Below, in pieces: positions 1-9,559 of a stretch of DNA of 64,000 nucleotides. Source of the DNA: Allolobophora icterica (Eukaryota; Annelida; Clitellata; Crassiclitellata; Lumbricidae); contig OY744610.1 in assembly GCA_963556255.1 (NCBI GenBank), positions 60,360,617-60,424,616 on the forward strand. Reading direction: 5' to 3'. The first letter of the stretch is position 1, and every line of letters starts with the position of its first letter. The translations under genes and the position numbers were made by a program. The notes below the pieces were generated by a model, which did not search any database, had not been told where the DNA came from, and worked only from the letters and a program-made list of their open reading frames with translations.

Positions 1-172
1 TGGATTCGAACTCAACCCCTGGGGTTCTATTTCCACTACGCAGCTGAGATTCATCTATCTGACTGCAACTTTCCTCCAGCAGTTGACTGAGCAACCCAGA
101 CAATCTACGGGCTATTACTGGCCTAAGAACTGGGCTCTTCACCACTGCCTCCAACAATTGGTCAGAATCCAT
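1..172 (-). CDS. Partial ORF1 of upstream retroelement copy A
   Basis: The first 57 codons of the same ORF1 that starts at 5171 in the neighbouring element are present here, beginning with the ATG at 172 and running off the window edge. The match to 5000-5171 is almost base for base. This shows that a second copy of the element lies to the left in the same orientation. Function of ORF1 is unknown; it precedes a gag-protease frame in the complete copy. Confidence 0.6.
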   Translation of the reverse strand, partial: MDSDQLLEAVVKSPVLRPVIARRLSGLLSQLLEESCSQIDESQLRSGNRTPGVEFES

Positions 173-929
173 TTTATTATTATTATATTTAAGTGAACAA
201 AACAATATCTTATTATTTAAAATGCTTGTATTCTTACAACTTAAACAAAGAAATTATAATTACAATTATCTTCCTGATAATTAAACACCAATGTCTTTCT
301 ACACGACTCTTATACCTCTACAGTGCTTAATTCTTAGGCAATTGTCAACTACAGTTCAACAGAGCAATGCCTCATCATTGTCAGCTGCTTCTTCACTATA
401 GTTCTTAACACAAAAGGTACCAATTGCTAATATACGACAATTGCGTGCTCCTAACCTTTGAGCAAAGTTACTACAAAGCGAACTAGGCCTCTTGCATGCC
501 AATACAAGATCAACTAGTTAAATATGAAGTTACAGGATAGGGTCAAAGGTCACTACGCTAAACCTTTACTACGCAGTTTGCCTTTCGCTAACTACACGTT
601 CACTTCATTTCGAAGGAAATCAACATCAACGGGCACCCTAAGAGATACCTTTCCCTTCCTTACGAGGCCAGGCCTTCATACAAACCCTTGAACACGACTT
701 TTCCCCGATTTAAACCTCTTAAATAGAGTTTAATCGCCAACAATTCCAAACGTGATCAACATCAAAGATGGCCTCCGTCTTCCTCGACTCCAAGACTCCA
801 TTCAACTAACTTACAACCAACCGCTTACCACACAGCAGAGAGCAGGCAAGCTCCGCCCCTCAGGTAAGTTCATATAGCGCAATTACATGGAAAAACCGAT
901 TAAAAGAAATGCATATTGCAGTTCGCTAC
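1..929 (-). repeat. 5' region of retroelement copy A, direct repeat of 5000-5930
   Basis: Nearly identical, in direct orientation, to 5000-5930; the visible differences are a few substitutions and a 2-bp indel in the TATA-like stretch. It includes the outer end, the putative promoter/leader and the start of ORF1. It can be read as the start of a tandem copy, or as the LTR of copy B fused to the next body. Its outer end at 929 is separated by 6 bp from the inverted end of copy B. Confidence 0.75.
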
Positions 930-1054
930 GGAATTGTAGCGAACTGCAATATGCATTTCTTTTAATCGGTGTTTCCATGTAATTGCGCTATATGAACTTA
1001 CCTGAGGGGCGGAGCTTGCCTGCTCTCTGCTGTGTGGTAAGCGGTTGGTTGTAA
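811..1054. repeat. 119-bp near-perfect palindrome
   Basis: Arms 811-929 and 936-1054 are reverse complements with one mismatch by eye, separated by the 6-bp spacer GGAATT. The left arm is the outer end of copy A; the right arm is the far end of copy B in inverted orientation. The same 119 bp occurs again at 5812-5930. A DNA or RNA strand of this region could fold into a very stable hairpin. Confidence 0.85.
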
Positions 1055-1445
1055 CACCAACTTACGAAAATTTCTTAACTCAGTGAAGAAATTTAAATTC
1101 TCTCCTCTAACATTCTCAAATGGCCACCCTATGGTCTGTAGGTGTCATTAATCAACTACCTTTCCTCACGGTAAGCCTAAATCCAAGAGCCTACTAGTTA
1201 ACAGTCTTAACTAAACAACATACGAAAAGGGATTACTCTCAGATGAACCTAAATTATTCAGGTAAAGAGGCTATAAGCCCTAACATCAATCTTTACCTTA
1301 GGCCTATACAAAACAAACACAGCATAAGGCAACACCTCAATTTACAATATAAAACTGAGAAACACAGCCTTAACATGGTGCATCAGTCAAATAAAATCAA
1401 AAGCTATCTCTTTAAGCTCTATCGTACATGTAATAAGACATAACG
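1055..1445 (-). other. 3' noncoding part of the gag-bearing element
   Basis: AT-rich stretch between the pol remnant and the inverted terminal repeat. A short open frame on the plus strand (1243-1443) has no recognisable features. No polypurine tract is obvious just before the repeat, which an LTR retrotransposon would normally have. Confidence 0.4.
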
Positions 1446-1946
1446 TTACACGTAACCATACTTGACATGACCACTTACTATGGCGCTATCACAAATTCTC
1501 CTCCCTAAAAACAACCGGCACGGACTATAACCCGTGGCTTCATGAACTGTGGACCTATAGGCGGACAGGACATGGGGAAGATGGACATGGGGAAGATGGA
1601 CATGGGGAAGATGGACATCCCAGTCGCGCTGGTTTTGTGAGATCACTTTCCCGATCATCGAGTTGAGCGTTCGATGAAATCTCTCCACGGCTCCGTCGGT
1701 CAACAACTGACGTGGACAGTCGTATCTGGAGAACACCTGATCCACAAGAACTTGCGCGACTGTAGCAGCGTCATGTCGAGGCTTCAGCACGTTCGCCTTT
1801 TCAACCAAACACTGCAGTTCTCTCTTTACCGAAATGTCTCTGGACGTCGGGTTCAATTCACGAACAGCCAGGTCGAGAGCTCGGTCAGGCAACAGCGTTC
1901 TTGCAATGACTACCCGGACTCCAACACCTGTGGTTGAGTCGCCCAC
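1446..1946 (-). pseudogene. Internally deleted pol remnant (protease-RT linker plus integrase end)
   Basis: The start resembles the linker that follows protease in Ty3/gypsy polyproteins (VVIARTLLP). It then jumps into integrase sequence ending LLTDG and jumps again to VERFHRTLNSMI and the SAYRSTVHEATGYSP region. Reverse transcriptase, RNase H and most of the integrase DDE core are therefore absent, yet the remaining frame stays open. A 15-bp repeat (HLPHV three times, near 1565-1618) interrupts the integrase end. The frame overlaps the end of gag-protease by 37 nt in the -1 frame, which could be a relic of programmed frameshifting or a mutation. No ATG initiates it. Confidence 0.7.
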
Positions 1947-3634
1947 TGTCCTTGAACTCGCTGCAAGTTCGGCAGTATAGCAAAAGCTGCTATGTCCATT
2001 TCCGACAAGGCCGGCACTTTGACATCGGATGCCAAGGCTACCTTCCTACACTTTCCTGAACGTGGCAGACTGTACAGAGGAAGAATGTGATCACGAATCT
2101 TCATCCATCGATCGGCAAAGTTCCATTGGGCACCATTCTTCTCCAACCATTCCAATCCCAGGATGAGTTCTGACAACTGCTCCGTCACCAGACAAGAGAC
2201 TTCAAACTGGAACTCCGCAGCTTGACACTTTAACAGCACTTCTCCCGTCACCTTGATCTCGGTACCATTGGCGGCACGTAGAAGCTGTTGAGATTTCACC
2301 ACGTCTTGCGGACGAATTAATGAAGCTGGCACCAACGAAAGTTCACTTCCGGTGTCAATTAACGCCAGGACCGACTTACCATTTACCTTGACAGGTAAGT
2401 ATGCGTTGGTACTTCCATGGACGAAACGTACTTGAGCAGTCTCCGCCATCTCGTGCTCAGCGGATGGTTCTTGCGTCATTGTCCTTTGACGACGTTCCGG
2501 ACAATTTCTGGCGTAGTGGTCGTTCCGGCCACACTCGAAGCAGGCGTCATTCATGCGACGGAAGTTACGGTTACGCGTCCTTCCACCACCGGCATGGTTC
2601 TTCCAATTACCAGCAGGCCAGACGATCGGCTGCTCCATCTGCAAAGGCGTTTGATCCAACAAACGTGGTATGGGAACTTTCTGTAACGAAGCCAGAACCT
2701 TTTCCACTTGTTCAAGACGACGTCGCTGAGGCTCCAACTCTTCTCTTAATAGACGACGAAAGAGTTCAGGTGAGGATTCTGTTTCTTTCATGGCTTGGAC
2801 TCGATCGGGACGACGATCAGTAGACTTTCTCTGATCCTCCTCCGCTTGACGATACCCATTTAGACGGACTGCCAACTTGAAAGCCTGGTCAAGTGTCGAA
2901 ACTTCTCGTTCACGTACCTTCAGTGCAAGCCGCCTATCTTGCAACGCATCCAGGAATGCACGCACAGCGATCGTCTCTGAATGCACGGACGTAGGACCCG
3001 GGTAGGCCAACGTCATCAGACGACGAATGTCCTGCACCAGAACACTCAACTCCTCTCCATCTTTCTGTTTCCGTGAGGCTAACTGAGCCTGGTAGAGGGC
3101 TGCTTGGTCCTGACTCCCGTAACGAGCTCGAAGTTTCTGGACTAAGTCTGAACTTGTTACCACCGTCTCTGCATCGAAATCCCAAAGGATTTGGTCGGCT
3201 GGATGTGTCAACGCACACATCAACTGACTCAAGCGTTCCTCTTCTGTCCAAGCGTTGTTCCTGGAACAAATTTCGTACTTCCGGACAAAGGCTTCGATTG
3301 GACTGGATCCATTGTACTTTTCAAGCTTGATCAACTGTCGTTTTCTCTCACCTGGGTCGTTCACTTTCGTTTCCGCTTTGGCAGATGTGGTCATTTCGTA
3401 GGTCGTAGTGCCAAGGTCACTCACGGTCACAGTTTCAATAGTCTTCACGGACGTTTCTGGAACAACACTACTGGCAGTCGTGACTACTGACGTAGATGTG
3501 GCAATTGCTCGATCATCAGCAACGGTCAGCATCTTCGTTTCCTTCTTTGGAGCAACACTGACGTACTGGAACTTCTCATCAGTCTGTCTTCCAGAGACTG
3601 ACGAAGTGGAACACATTGGCTTGCTCGGTTGCAT
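1910..3634 (-). CDS. Gag-protease polyprotein, Ty3/gypsy type
   Basis: 574 residues from an ATG one base after the ORF1 stop (TAA-A-ATG). A retrotransposon gag region (about residues 100-270, with EAFVRKYEICSRNNAW and FLDALQD) is followed by a CCHC zinc knuckle, CFECGRNDHYARNC at about residue 365, and an aspartic protease with LIDTGSELSLV and the later ILGLEWL motif. Gag packages element RNA and the protease cuts the polyprotein in cytoplasmic particles. The frame is intact, which suggests a young copy, but it stops before RT. The close spacing to ORF1 suggests reinitiation or coupled translation. The family call is firm; whether it is expressed is unknown. Confidence 0.8.
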   Translation of the reverse strand: MQPSKPMCSTSSVSGRQTDEKFQYVSVAPKKETKMLTVADDRAIATSTSVVTTASSVVPETSVKTIETVTVSDLGTTTYEMTTSAKAETKVNDPGERKRQLIKLEKYNGSSPIEAFVRKYEICSRNNAWTEEERLSQLMCALTHPADQILWDFDAETVVTSSDLVQKLRARYGSQDQAALYQAQLASRKQKDGEELSVLVQDIRRLMTLAYPGPTSVHSETIAVRAFLDALQDRRLALKVREREVSTLDQAFKLAVRLNGYRQAEEDQRKSTDRRPDRVQAMKETESSPELFRRLLREELEPQRRRLEQVEKVLASLQKVPIPRLLDQTPLQMEQPIVWPAGNWKNHAGGGRTRNRNFRRMNDACFECGRNDHYARNCPERRQRTMTQEPSAEHEMAETAQVRFVHGSTNAYLPVKVNGKSVLALIDTGSELSLVPASLIRPQDVVKSQQLLRAANGTEIKVTGEVLLKCQAAEFQFEVSCLVTEQLSELILGLEWLEKNGAQWNFADRWMKIRDHILPLYSLPRSGKCRKVALASDVKVPALSEMDIAAFAILPNLQRVQGQWATQPQVLESG

Positions 3635-3635
3635 T

Positions 3636-5171
3636 TTATTCCGACAGCAACAAACCTCTCGGACAATGACTTCTCCATGGATAGTTCCTGGACAGCAATT
3701 CTTCGATGAAAACTATGTCGTTCTCCAAATTAACACACGGTGCACCAGAGCTTCTGTCGTATACCTTTTCATAATGGCTGGACAGAATAGACATCGTGGA
3801 CGGACGAGGAATGGCGTCGACTTGACCAGGGGAACGGCTGTCCCACCATATTGACCGCTTGTTCTCCACCGGATGAGGATGCATGGACGTCAGACCAGCT
3901 CGTTGAAGCTGATCGTAAGGTCTGGACTGCGTAGTCGGACCACCCGACCACGGAAGATCGTAGTTGCACCCTGGCGTAACTTTGTGAGGTGGATGAACGT
4001 AATTCTGTGGAAATGGATTGAATGGAAGTCGCTGGCAAGTTGTAGGAAAGAACGTGGTAGGCTGGACCATGTGTGGACGATGCGTGGACGACCAGACATA
4101 GGCAGGTTCAACGGAGTGAGGAGCGACGTACAACGGCTGTTCATGTGTCAGCGTGACGTTTGAGCGGATGGCTTGGGGAGTTGTGGAGACTGGGATGACC
4201 GGGAAAGCGACGTTCCGACGATCCGGGATATCAGCGTGACTGGGATGACCATCTGCGACGACGCTTGAGGGATTTATACGACGACTTTGCGACGTTGCCA
4301 TGGGGACGAAGTGAGGGACATTAGGGGTATTTGGCAGATCTTCGAAAGACGAATCCAAATCTGAAACTAAACATTTAATATTAGAATCATGCCAATTTTC
4401 CCCATAATCTAATCTGTTCCTGTTTCTCCATTCAAATTCACTTCTTTCTTCCCACGACTGTTTCAAAGCAGTTACATCATCTGGCAAAGTACTGTATGCG
4501 TACCCTTCGCCCGGCTCTACTTTATCTACAGCTTGCTTTAAGCACACTTGCTCCAAGTCCTTTACTTGCAACTCACCTGCAAAAACTTCCCTAACTGGAA
4601 CTGGAACTGGAACAGAGACTGGAACTGGAACAAAGAAGACCACCCCACTTCTGGTACTAGTTGAAACGCGGGGGCGCGGTTCCGTCCCATACGTTGGCGA
4701 TGAGGCCCGTGTTGTGCCAGGGACCAATGGTGTGGACTTACCCTGTACTTCTCTGTAATGCTCTTCAGCCGTTGCCCTTAGGCGTTCGCTACGTCTAGGC
4801 AAAGTGGGCGGATGCAAATCAGTCTTTGGCCTGAATCGGGGTTCGAATTCTAGTACCACAGGATGTCGGGAAATGTCCGTGACCTCTGAGCAAGAGGTGA
4901 AGGTTACCCCGGGTAACGCCTCTGAGTTCATGGGGACCTCATCGCTCCATTGCTTGTCACCTATATCGTCAGGGTCCAAAGCTATTTGCATCTCTAATCT
5001 GGATTCGAACTCAACCCCTGGGGTTCTATTTCCACTACGCAGCTGAGATTCATCTATCTGACTGCAACTTTCCTCCAGCAGTTGACTGAGCAACCCAGAC
5101 AATCTACGGGCTATTACTGGCCTAAGAACTGGGCTCTTCACTACTGCCTCCAACAATTGGTCAGAATCCAT
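3636..5171 (-). CDS. ORF1 of gag-bearing element, unknown function
   Basis: About 511 residues from the ATG at 5171 (MDSDQLLEAVVKSP). No domain is recognised. Visible features are an acidic N-terminus, an Arg-rich piece (RRSERLRATAEEHYREV), a short Pro-Val repeat near residue 195, and a long Pro/His/Tyr-rich low-complexity C-terminal half. It directly precedes gag-protease, so it may be an extra N-terminal structural protein or an accessory protein. The same start is present at 172 in the neighbouring copy, which supports it as part of the element and not chance. Chosen over a longer frame at 5204 because that one begins with TTG. Confidence 0.55.
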   Translation of the reverse strand: MDSDQLLEAVVKSPVLRPVIARRLSGLLSQLLEESCSQIDESQLRSGNRTPGVEFESRLEMQIALDPDDIGDKQWSDEVPMNSEALPGVTFTSCSEVTDISRHPVVLEFEPRFRPKTDLHPPTLPRRSERLRATAEEHYREVQGKSTPLVPGTTRASSPTYGTEPRPRVSTSTRSGVVFFVPVPVSVPVPVPVREVFAGELQVKDLEQVCLKQAVDKVEPGEGYAYSTLPDDVTALKQSWEERSEFEWRNRNRLDYGENWHDSNIKCLVSDLDSSFEDLPNTPNVPHFVPMATSQSRRINPSSVVADGHPSHADIPDRRNVAFPVIPVSTTPQAIRSNVTLTHEQPLYVAPHSVEPAYVWSSTHRPHMVQPTTFFPTTCQRLPFNPFPQNYVHPPHKVTPGCNYDLPWSGGPTTQSRPYDQLQRAGLTSMHPHPVENKRSIWWDSRSPGQVDAIPRPSTMSILSSHYEKVYDRSSGAPCVNLENDIVFIEELLSRNYPWRSHCPRGLLLSE

Positions 5172-5716
5172 TTTATTATTATTATATTTAAGTGAACAAA
5201 ACAATATCTTATTATTTAAAATGCTTGTATTCTTACAACTTAAACAAAGAAATTATAATTACAATTATCTTCCTGATAATTAAACACCAATGTCTTTCTA
5301 CACGACTCTTATACCTCTACAGTGCTTAATTCTTAGGCAATTGTCAACTACAGTTCAACAGAGCAATGCCTCATCATTGTCAGCTGCTTCTTCACTATAG
5401 TTCTTAACACAAAAGGTACCAATTGCTAATATACGACAATTGCGTGCTCCTAACCTTTGAGCAAAGTTACTACAAAGCGAACTAGGCCTCTTGCATGCCA
5501 ATACAAGATCAACTAGTTAAATATGAAGTTACAGGAAAGGGTCAAAGGTCACTACGCTAAACCTTTACTACGCAGTTTGCCTTTCGCTAACTACACGTTC
5601 ACTTCATTTCGAAGGAAATCAACATCAACGGGCACCCTAAGAGATACCTTTCCCTTCCTTACGAGGCCAGGCCTTCATACAAACCCTTGAACACGACTTT
5701 TCCCCGATTTAAACCT

Positions 5717-5726
5717 CTTAAATATA
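5717..5726 (-). promoter_or_regulatory. TATA-like promoter of gag-bearing element
   Basis: TATATTTAAG on the minus strand, about 545 nt upstream of the ORF1 ATG. The left copy has the shorter TATTTAAG near 720, so this is a natural 2-bp variant of the same promoter. Confidence 0.4.
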
Positions 5727-5930
5727 GAGTTTAATCGCCAACAATTCCAAACGTGATCAACATCAAAGATGGCCTCCGTCTTCCTCGACACCAAGACTCC
5801 ATTCAACTAACTTACAACCAACCGCTTACCACACAGCAGAGAGCAGGCAAGCTCCGCCCCTCAGGTAAGTTCATATAGCGCAATTACATGGAAAAACCGA
5901 TTAAAAGAAATGCATATTGCAGTTCGCTAC

Positions 5931-6088
<158 letters not shown>

Positions 6089-6289
6089 CAATAACAGTGA
6101 CAATAATTAATTCACAATTTATTCAGCAATTGCCCAACCTACGATAGTTTAAGCAAAAGCTACGGTCTTCCATTTTCTAGGGTCACTGTTAATTGATTAT
6201 TAGCATTATATGTTTTGATTATCATCGCAATGTTTGTTACCGAACTAAAAATACAATTCAATACAATTGCTACCGTTGGTATTATAAGT

Positions 6290-6880
6290 AATTGCATTTG
6301 GTTTCATGGAGGATATTGCTACCGCTAGGAATAATATTGCATTGTGATTTCATAGAGGATATATTGCCTTAGCAACCTCTTCTTACCTCTCGGAATAGGC
6401 CTAAGCTGCCTAATTGAATTGTGATTTCATAGAGGACGTGTTGCACTGTGATTTCACACAGTATTATGTCTCCATAGCAACCTCTTGTAATAATTGCATT
6501 GTGATTTCAGAGAGAACATGTTGCCTTAGCAACGATTGTCTAACCTCGTAATAATTGCATCATGATTTCATAGAGGATATATTGCCTTAGCAACGTCTTA
6601 TACCGGTAGTAATTGCATTGTGATTTCATAGAGGGCACGTTGCCTTAGTAACATCTTTTAACTTCTGGAAATAATTGCATTGTGATTACATTTTCACAGA
6701 GGATGTATTGCAGACTTGCAGTAGCAGACTCTTGTAATAATTGCGTTGTAATTTCATACAGGATATATTGTCATAGCAGTTTCTTGCAATAATCGCATGG
6801 TGATTTCATACAGGGTTATATATCCGTAGCAACATTTTGTAACACCTTGTAATAATTCCATTCTGATTTCACAAATAATG
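6290..6880. repeat. Degenerate minisatellite with X-box-like palindromes
   Basis: About nine units of roughly 55-75 bp sharing ATAATTGCATTGTGATTTC, then ATAGAGG, then TTGCCTTAGCAAC. The last part matches the RFX-factor X-box form GTNRCC-n-RGYAAC at 6520-6533, with one-base variants at 6363-6376, 6581-6594 and 6639-6652. No gene lies within it. Confidence 0.75.
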
Positions 6881-6995
6881 TAGGCATATTGCCACCTCTT
6901 TTATTAAAAAAATGATAATGCTTGGTAATTGTTTTGAATCTTGAGGGCGAGGGCTTCCTCAGAAAAATAATAATGGGCAAAACAATGGGTATGAA

Positions 6996-7075
6996 GTAGG
7001 GGTACGGTACCATCCAGACAGTCCAAAAAGTGGGGTACGGGTACCCCGTACCCCGTAAATTACGCCAATGGGTTT
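6996..7075. mobile_element. End fragment of a small hAT-type element
   Basis: Shares GTCCAAAAAGTGGGG, the GGGTACC block and the AATTACGCC terminus with the right end of the intact element at 15241-15508. Only one end is recognisable. Confidence 0.45.
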
Positions 7076-7159
7076 ATCTTACCTACAAAACCCTCATTAC
7101 GAGCGCTTCTGCTTGCCTTTAAACACAACTCTACTTAAATTTCGCCACGTAGTCTGTAT

Positions 7160-7202
7160 GGTCATGTATGTATGTAGGTATGTATGTATGTATGTATGTA
7201 TG

Positions 7203-7236
<34 letters not shown>

Positions 7237-7393
7237 TGTATGTATGTATGTATGTATGTATGTATGTATGTATGTATGTATGTATGTATGTATGTATGCA
7301 TGTATGTATGTATGTATGTATGTATGTATGTATGTATGTATGTATGTATGTATGTATGTATGTATGTATGTATGTATGTATGTATGTATGTAT
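7160..7393. repeat. (TATG)n microsatellite
   Basis: More than 50 nearly pure tetranucleotide units. Long open frames across it (M-Y-V-C repeats) are artefacts. It lies just past the decayed donor site of the copied methyltransferase exon; the equivalent point near 18170-18195 keeps only a short version. Confidence 0.97.
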
Positions 7394-7399
7394 TAGGCC

Positions 7400-8075
7400 T
7401 ATCTATCCACAAACACAGGAAAACTATCTCATTGCCTGAAGCACTGCTATCATTTTTTCTTTCCTTCGAAGGAATCCATTCTTTATTTCTGAAGATGTTT
7501 TCAAACGACGATTTTCTTTTTTCCGCAATTTCTGGCGACGCTCCCTCTGGGACTTCGAACGGAACGGTCTGTAGTCCGCTCGGGGTCTTTCCTAAGACCC
7601 TGTCAGTTGTGCAGTGTCGGACAGTGTAGCCCTGTCTTCCTGCGTCGGAAAAACGATCTGAATGTAATTTTGTATCTTGTTAAGGTTGCGGCTGTACTGA
7701 AGTAAGCCGCAGGTTGAAAGAATTAAAAGCAACAGACCAAGCGCCTTTGCGTAATTCATCCTGGTTTAAATAGAGTTAACAAGATTCCAAGCAGTCGACA
7801 AACGCACACCACTGCTAAGTTAGAACTGATTTTTTTCTCAAAATGCCCTGCACTGAGGGATTCGATTAATCAGGCTACGACTTGAGACTCAGAACATTTT
7901 TCACGACGATCACTTTATTGATGTAATTTTGTAGCATATTGACACAGACTGACGCTAGTCAACCAGGTGCTGCTCGCAGGACGATTGCAACTCCGTGACA
8001 GGTAAGTCGCTTTTGCTTCGCCTCCGGGAAATATAATTGATGTATGAAAAATAGCGACGTCACCAGGTGGGAGAT
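7400..8075 (-). repeat. Duplicated block: methyltransferase exon 1 plus upstream region
   Basis: Similar through most of its length to 18195-18875, covering the donor side, the exon and about 300 bp upstream. The two copies lie about 10.8 kb apart in the same orientation. The upstream part carries the sequence that would hold the promoter, so both copies may share regulatory DNA. Confidence 0.8.
7436..7759 (-). pseudogene. Decayed copy of methyltransferase-like exon 1
   Basis: The ATG at 7759 starts MNYAKALGLLLLILSTCGLL, closely matching the signal anchor of the gene at 18552. A 1-bp deletion about 80 nt in shifts the frame and gives an early stop, and the donor GTAATG seen at 18227 is GCAATG here. 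Beyond the deletion the old frame is still recognisable on the nucleotide level (FEVPEG, AEKRKSSFENIF). No matching second exon is seen nearby. This is a duplicated exon without a gene. Confidence 0.8.
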
Positions 8076-8098
8076 TTTAACGTAATCGATTCTATGCC

Positions 8099-8389
8099 CA
8101 GGGGCGAATCCAGGGGGCAATCCGGCCATAGCCCCCCCATTTGATATTTACACAGGACGTGGCCCCCGTGAGGAAGCAGACGAGGAAAAATGCCCCCATT
8201 TCATATTTACACAGGACAGTCAGACGAAGACGGATTTTCTGGAGAGGTTAGTGACTAAAACAGTCATTTATTTGGGAGATGAATTAATTCCTAAAAAGTT
8301 TTTCGTTGGTCCGTTGGTGACTACTCGCACAAACTTTCATGTATGTATTTTTTGCCCCCCCCCCGATAAATCTTCTGGATCCGCCCCTG
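8099..8389. mobile_element. hAT-type MITE
   Basis: Ends CAGGGGCGAATCCAG and CTGGATCCGCCCCTG are inverted repeats with one mismatch. Flanking octamers TCTATGCC (8091-8098) and CCTTTGCC (8390-8397) match at 6 of 8 positions, consistent with an aged 8-bp target duplication. Non-coding. Confidence 0.7.
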
Positions 8390-8440
8390 CCTTTGCCTGT
8401 AGGTCGATATAATGCAACATTTGTTGGTATTTCAATCTAC

Positions 8441-8479
<39 letters not shown>
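8441..8479. repeat. (TA)n microsatellite
   Basis: Pure TA run. Confidence 0.95.
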
Positions 8480-8480
<1 letters not shown>

Positions 8481-8801
8481 TATCAATCTGTCGTTAGCTG
8501 CAGTCGAGGACCAGTCGATGAGTGGCAGTCTAACAGTCACTGTGCGTCGGTCTGTCGGTCAAGTGGGCGTGGCTGCAAAACGTTCGAGCCAATGACATTA
8601 TAAATATGCCACGTTTTTAAAGGTGTTTTATAGCTACTAATCTACGGACTGAATCTAACGGCATCTAACTAAATCTATCACATCATATATTAAATGTTCG
8701 CATTGTTTGAGAATGTCTCTTAGAACTGTCCGCTTCTACTAACCACATCTAATTATCGACCCTACACAAGGCGAGCTTCTTTACTGAAAGTCTCTTGTAT
8801 T

Positions 8802-9524
8802 GTGGGGGTGGGGTGGGGGTGGGGTGGGGTGGGGGATAAGTCAGTCTCTATAAGGATCGCTTAAGGATCTCACGGCCCGAGCGAGTAACAGCTTGCGACG
8901 CCCTGGTGAGCACATCTGACGATGTCTCGTGACTCTCTTCTCGAGCAGGACTTCCTGGGGTGTGGTTTCGTTCTGGTGACGTTTCGTCGTCAGTTAGAAC
9001 AATAGTTCTGTCGAGAAGTGGGTGTGTTTCGATGTAGGCTTACGTCCTCTGGTGGGCCCATCCTCCAGTTTCACTGTGCATGACAGGGTGAGAATTGTCG
9101 GGGGTCAACCCCCCTAGTCTTTCTTAGGACCCCATAGTTAAGTCTTCATTGCACACCCCAACCCAACACAAATCAAGGTCTAACCCCCCAGTCTTTTTTC
9201 TACAGTTCTCATACCGGTGCATGTTCGATAAGACAATACACGGTCTATTTGTCGCTTGTGCCATTCGGACTTGTCTTCCAGTTTCACACGCACTGTCTGG
9301 TCTGCAGCCAGCGGGGTTCATTCTCTATCACCGACATTGTAGTACCAGACCTGTCGTTCTTTGGCCTCTTCTAGTGAGTTTCTCACCGCCGGGAATTCAG
9401 AGGTGGTGAGATGTTTGCTGGCCGTCAGCAAGCGCATGCGAGTTTGTCGACCGTGAGATCCTTAAGCGATCCTTATAGAGACTGACTTATCCCCCCACCC
9501 CACCCCACCCCACCCCACCCCCAC
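8802..9524. mobile_element. Inverted-repeat element with G-rich ends
   Basis: Arms 8802-8875 and 9451-9524 are inverted copies: a GGGGT/GGGGGT tract followed by about 43 bp (GATAAGTCAGTCTCTATAAG then GATCGCTTAAGGATCTCACGG). The 575-bp interior has no convincing gene. The outer tracts could form G-quadruplexes on opposite strands at the two ends. No target duplication is visible, so the class is unknown. Confidence 0.65.
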
Positions 9525-9559
9525 ATCTGGGCCGGTGAATTTCCTAATTGCTCTAACTA

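Larger units (their letters stand above)
936..5930 (-). mobile_element. Gag-bearing Ty3/gypsy-related element with terminal inverted repeats
   Basis: A 4995-bp unit read on the minus strand: outer repeat 5930-5812, TATA-like promoter near 5720, leader, ORF1 (5171-3636), gag-protease (3634-1910), a truncated pol remnant (1946-1446), a 3' noncoding stretch (1445-1055) and an inverted copy of the outer repeat (1054-936). Gag, zinc knuckle, protease and integrase pieces place it with Ty3/gypsy elements. Reverse transcriptase, RNase H and the integrase catalytic core are missing, so this copy cannot move alone. Inverted ends are not normal for Ty3/gypsy, which has direct LTRs. No matching target duplication is visible; the right flank is a microsatellite. 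Confidence 0.65.

Noticed and set aside
7131..7629. Long open frames of Met-Tyr-Val-Cys repeats
   Set aside because: Translation of a TATG microsatellite; no constraint or homology.
8802..9524. Interpretation of the inverted repeat as a pair of LTRs
   Set aside because: Arms are inverted and only 74 bp; no PBS, PPT or coding body between them.
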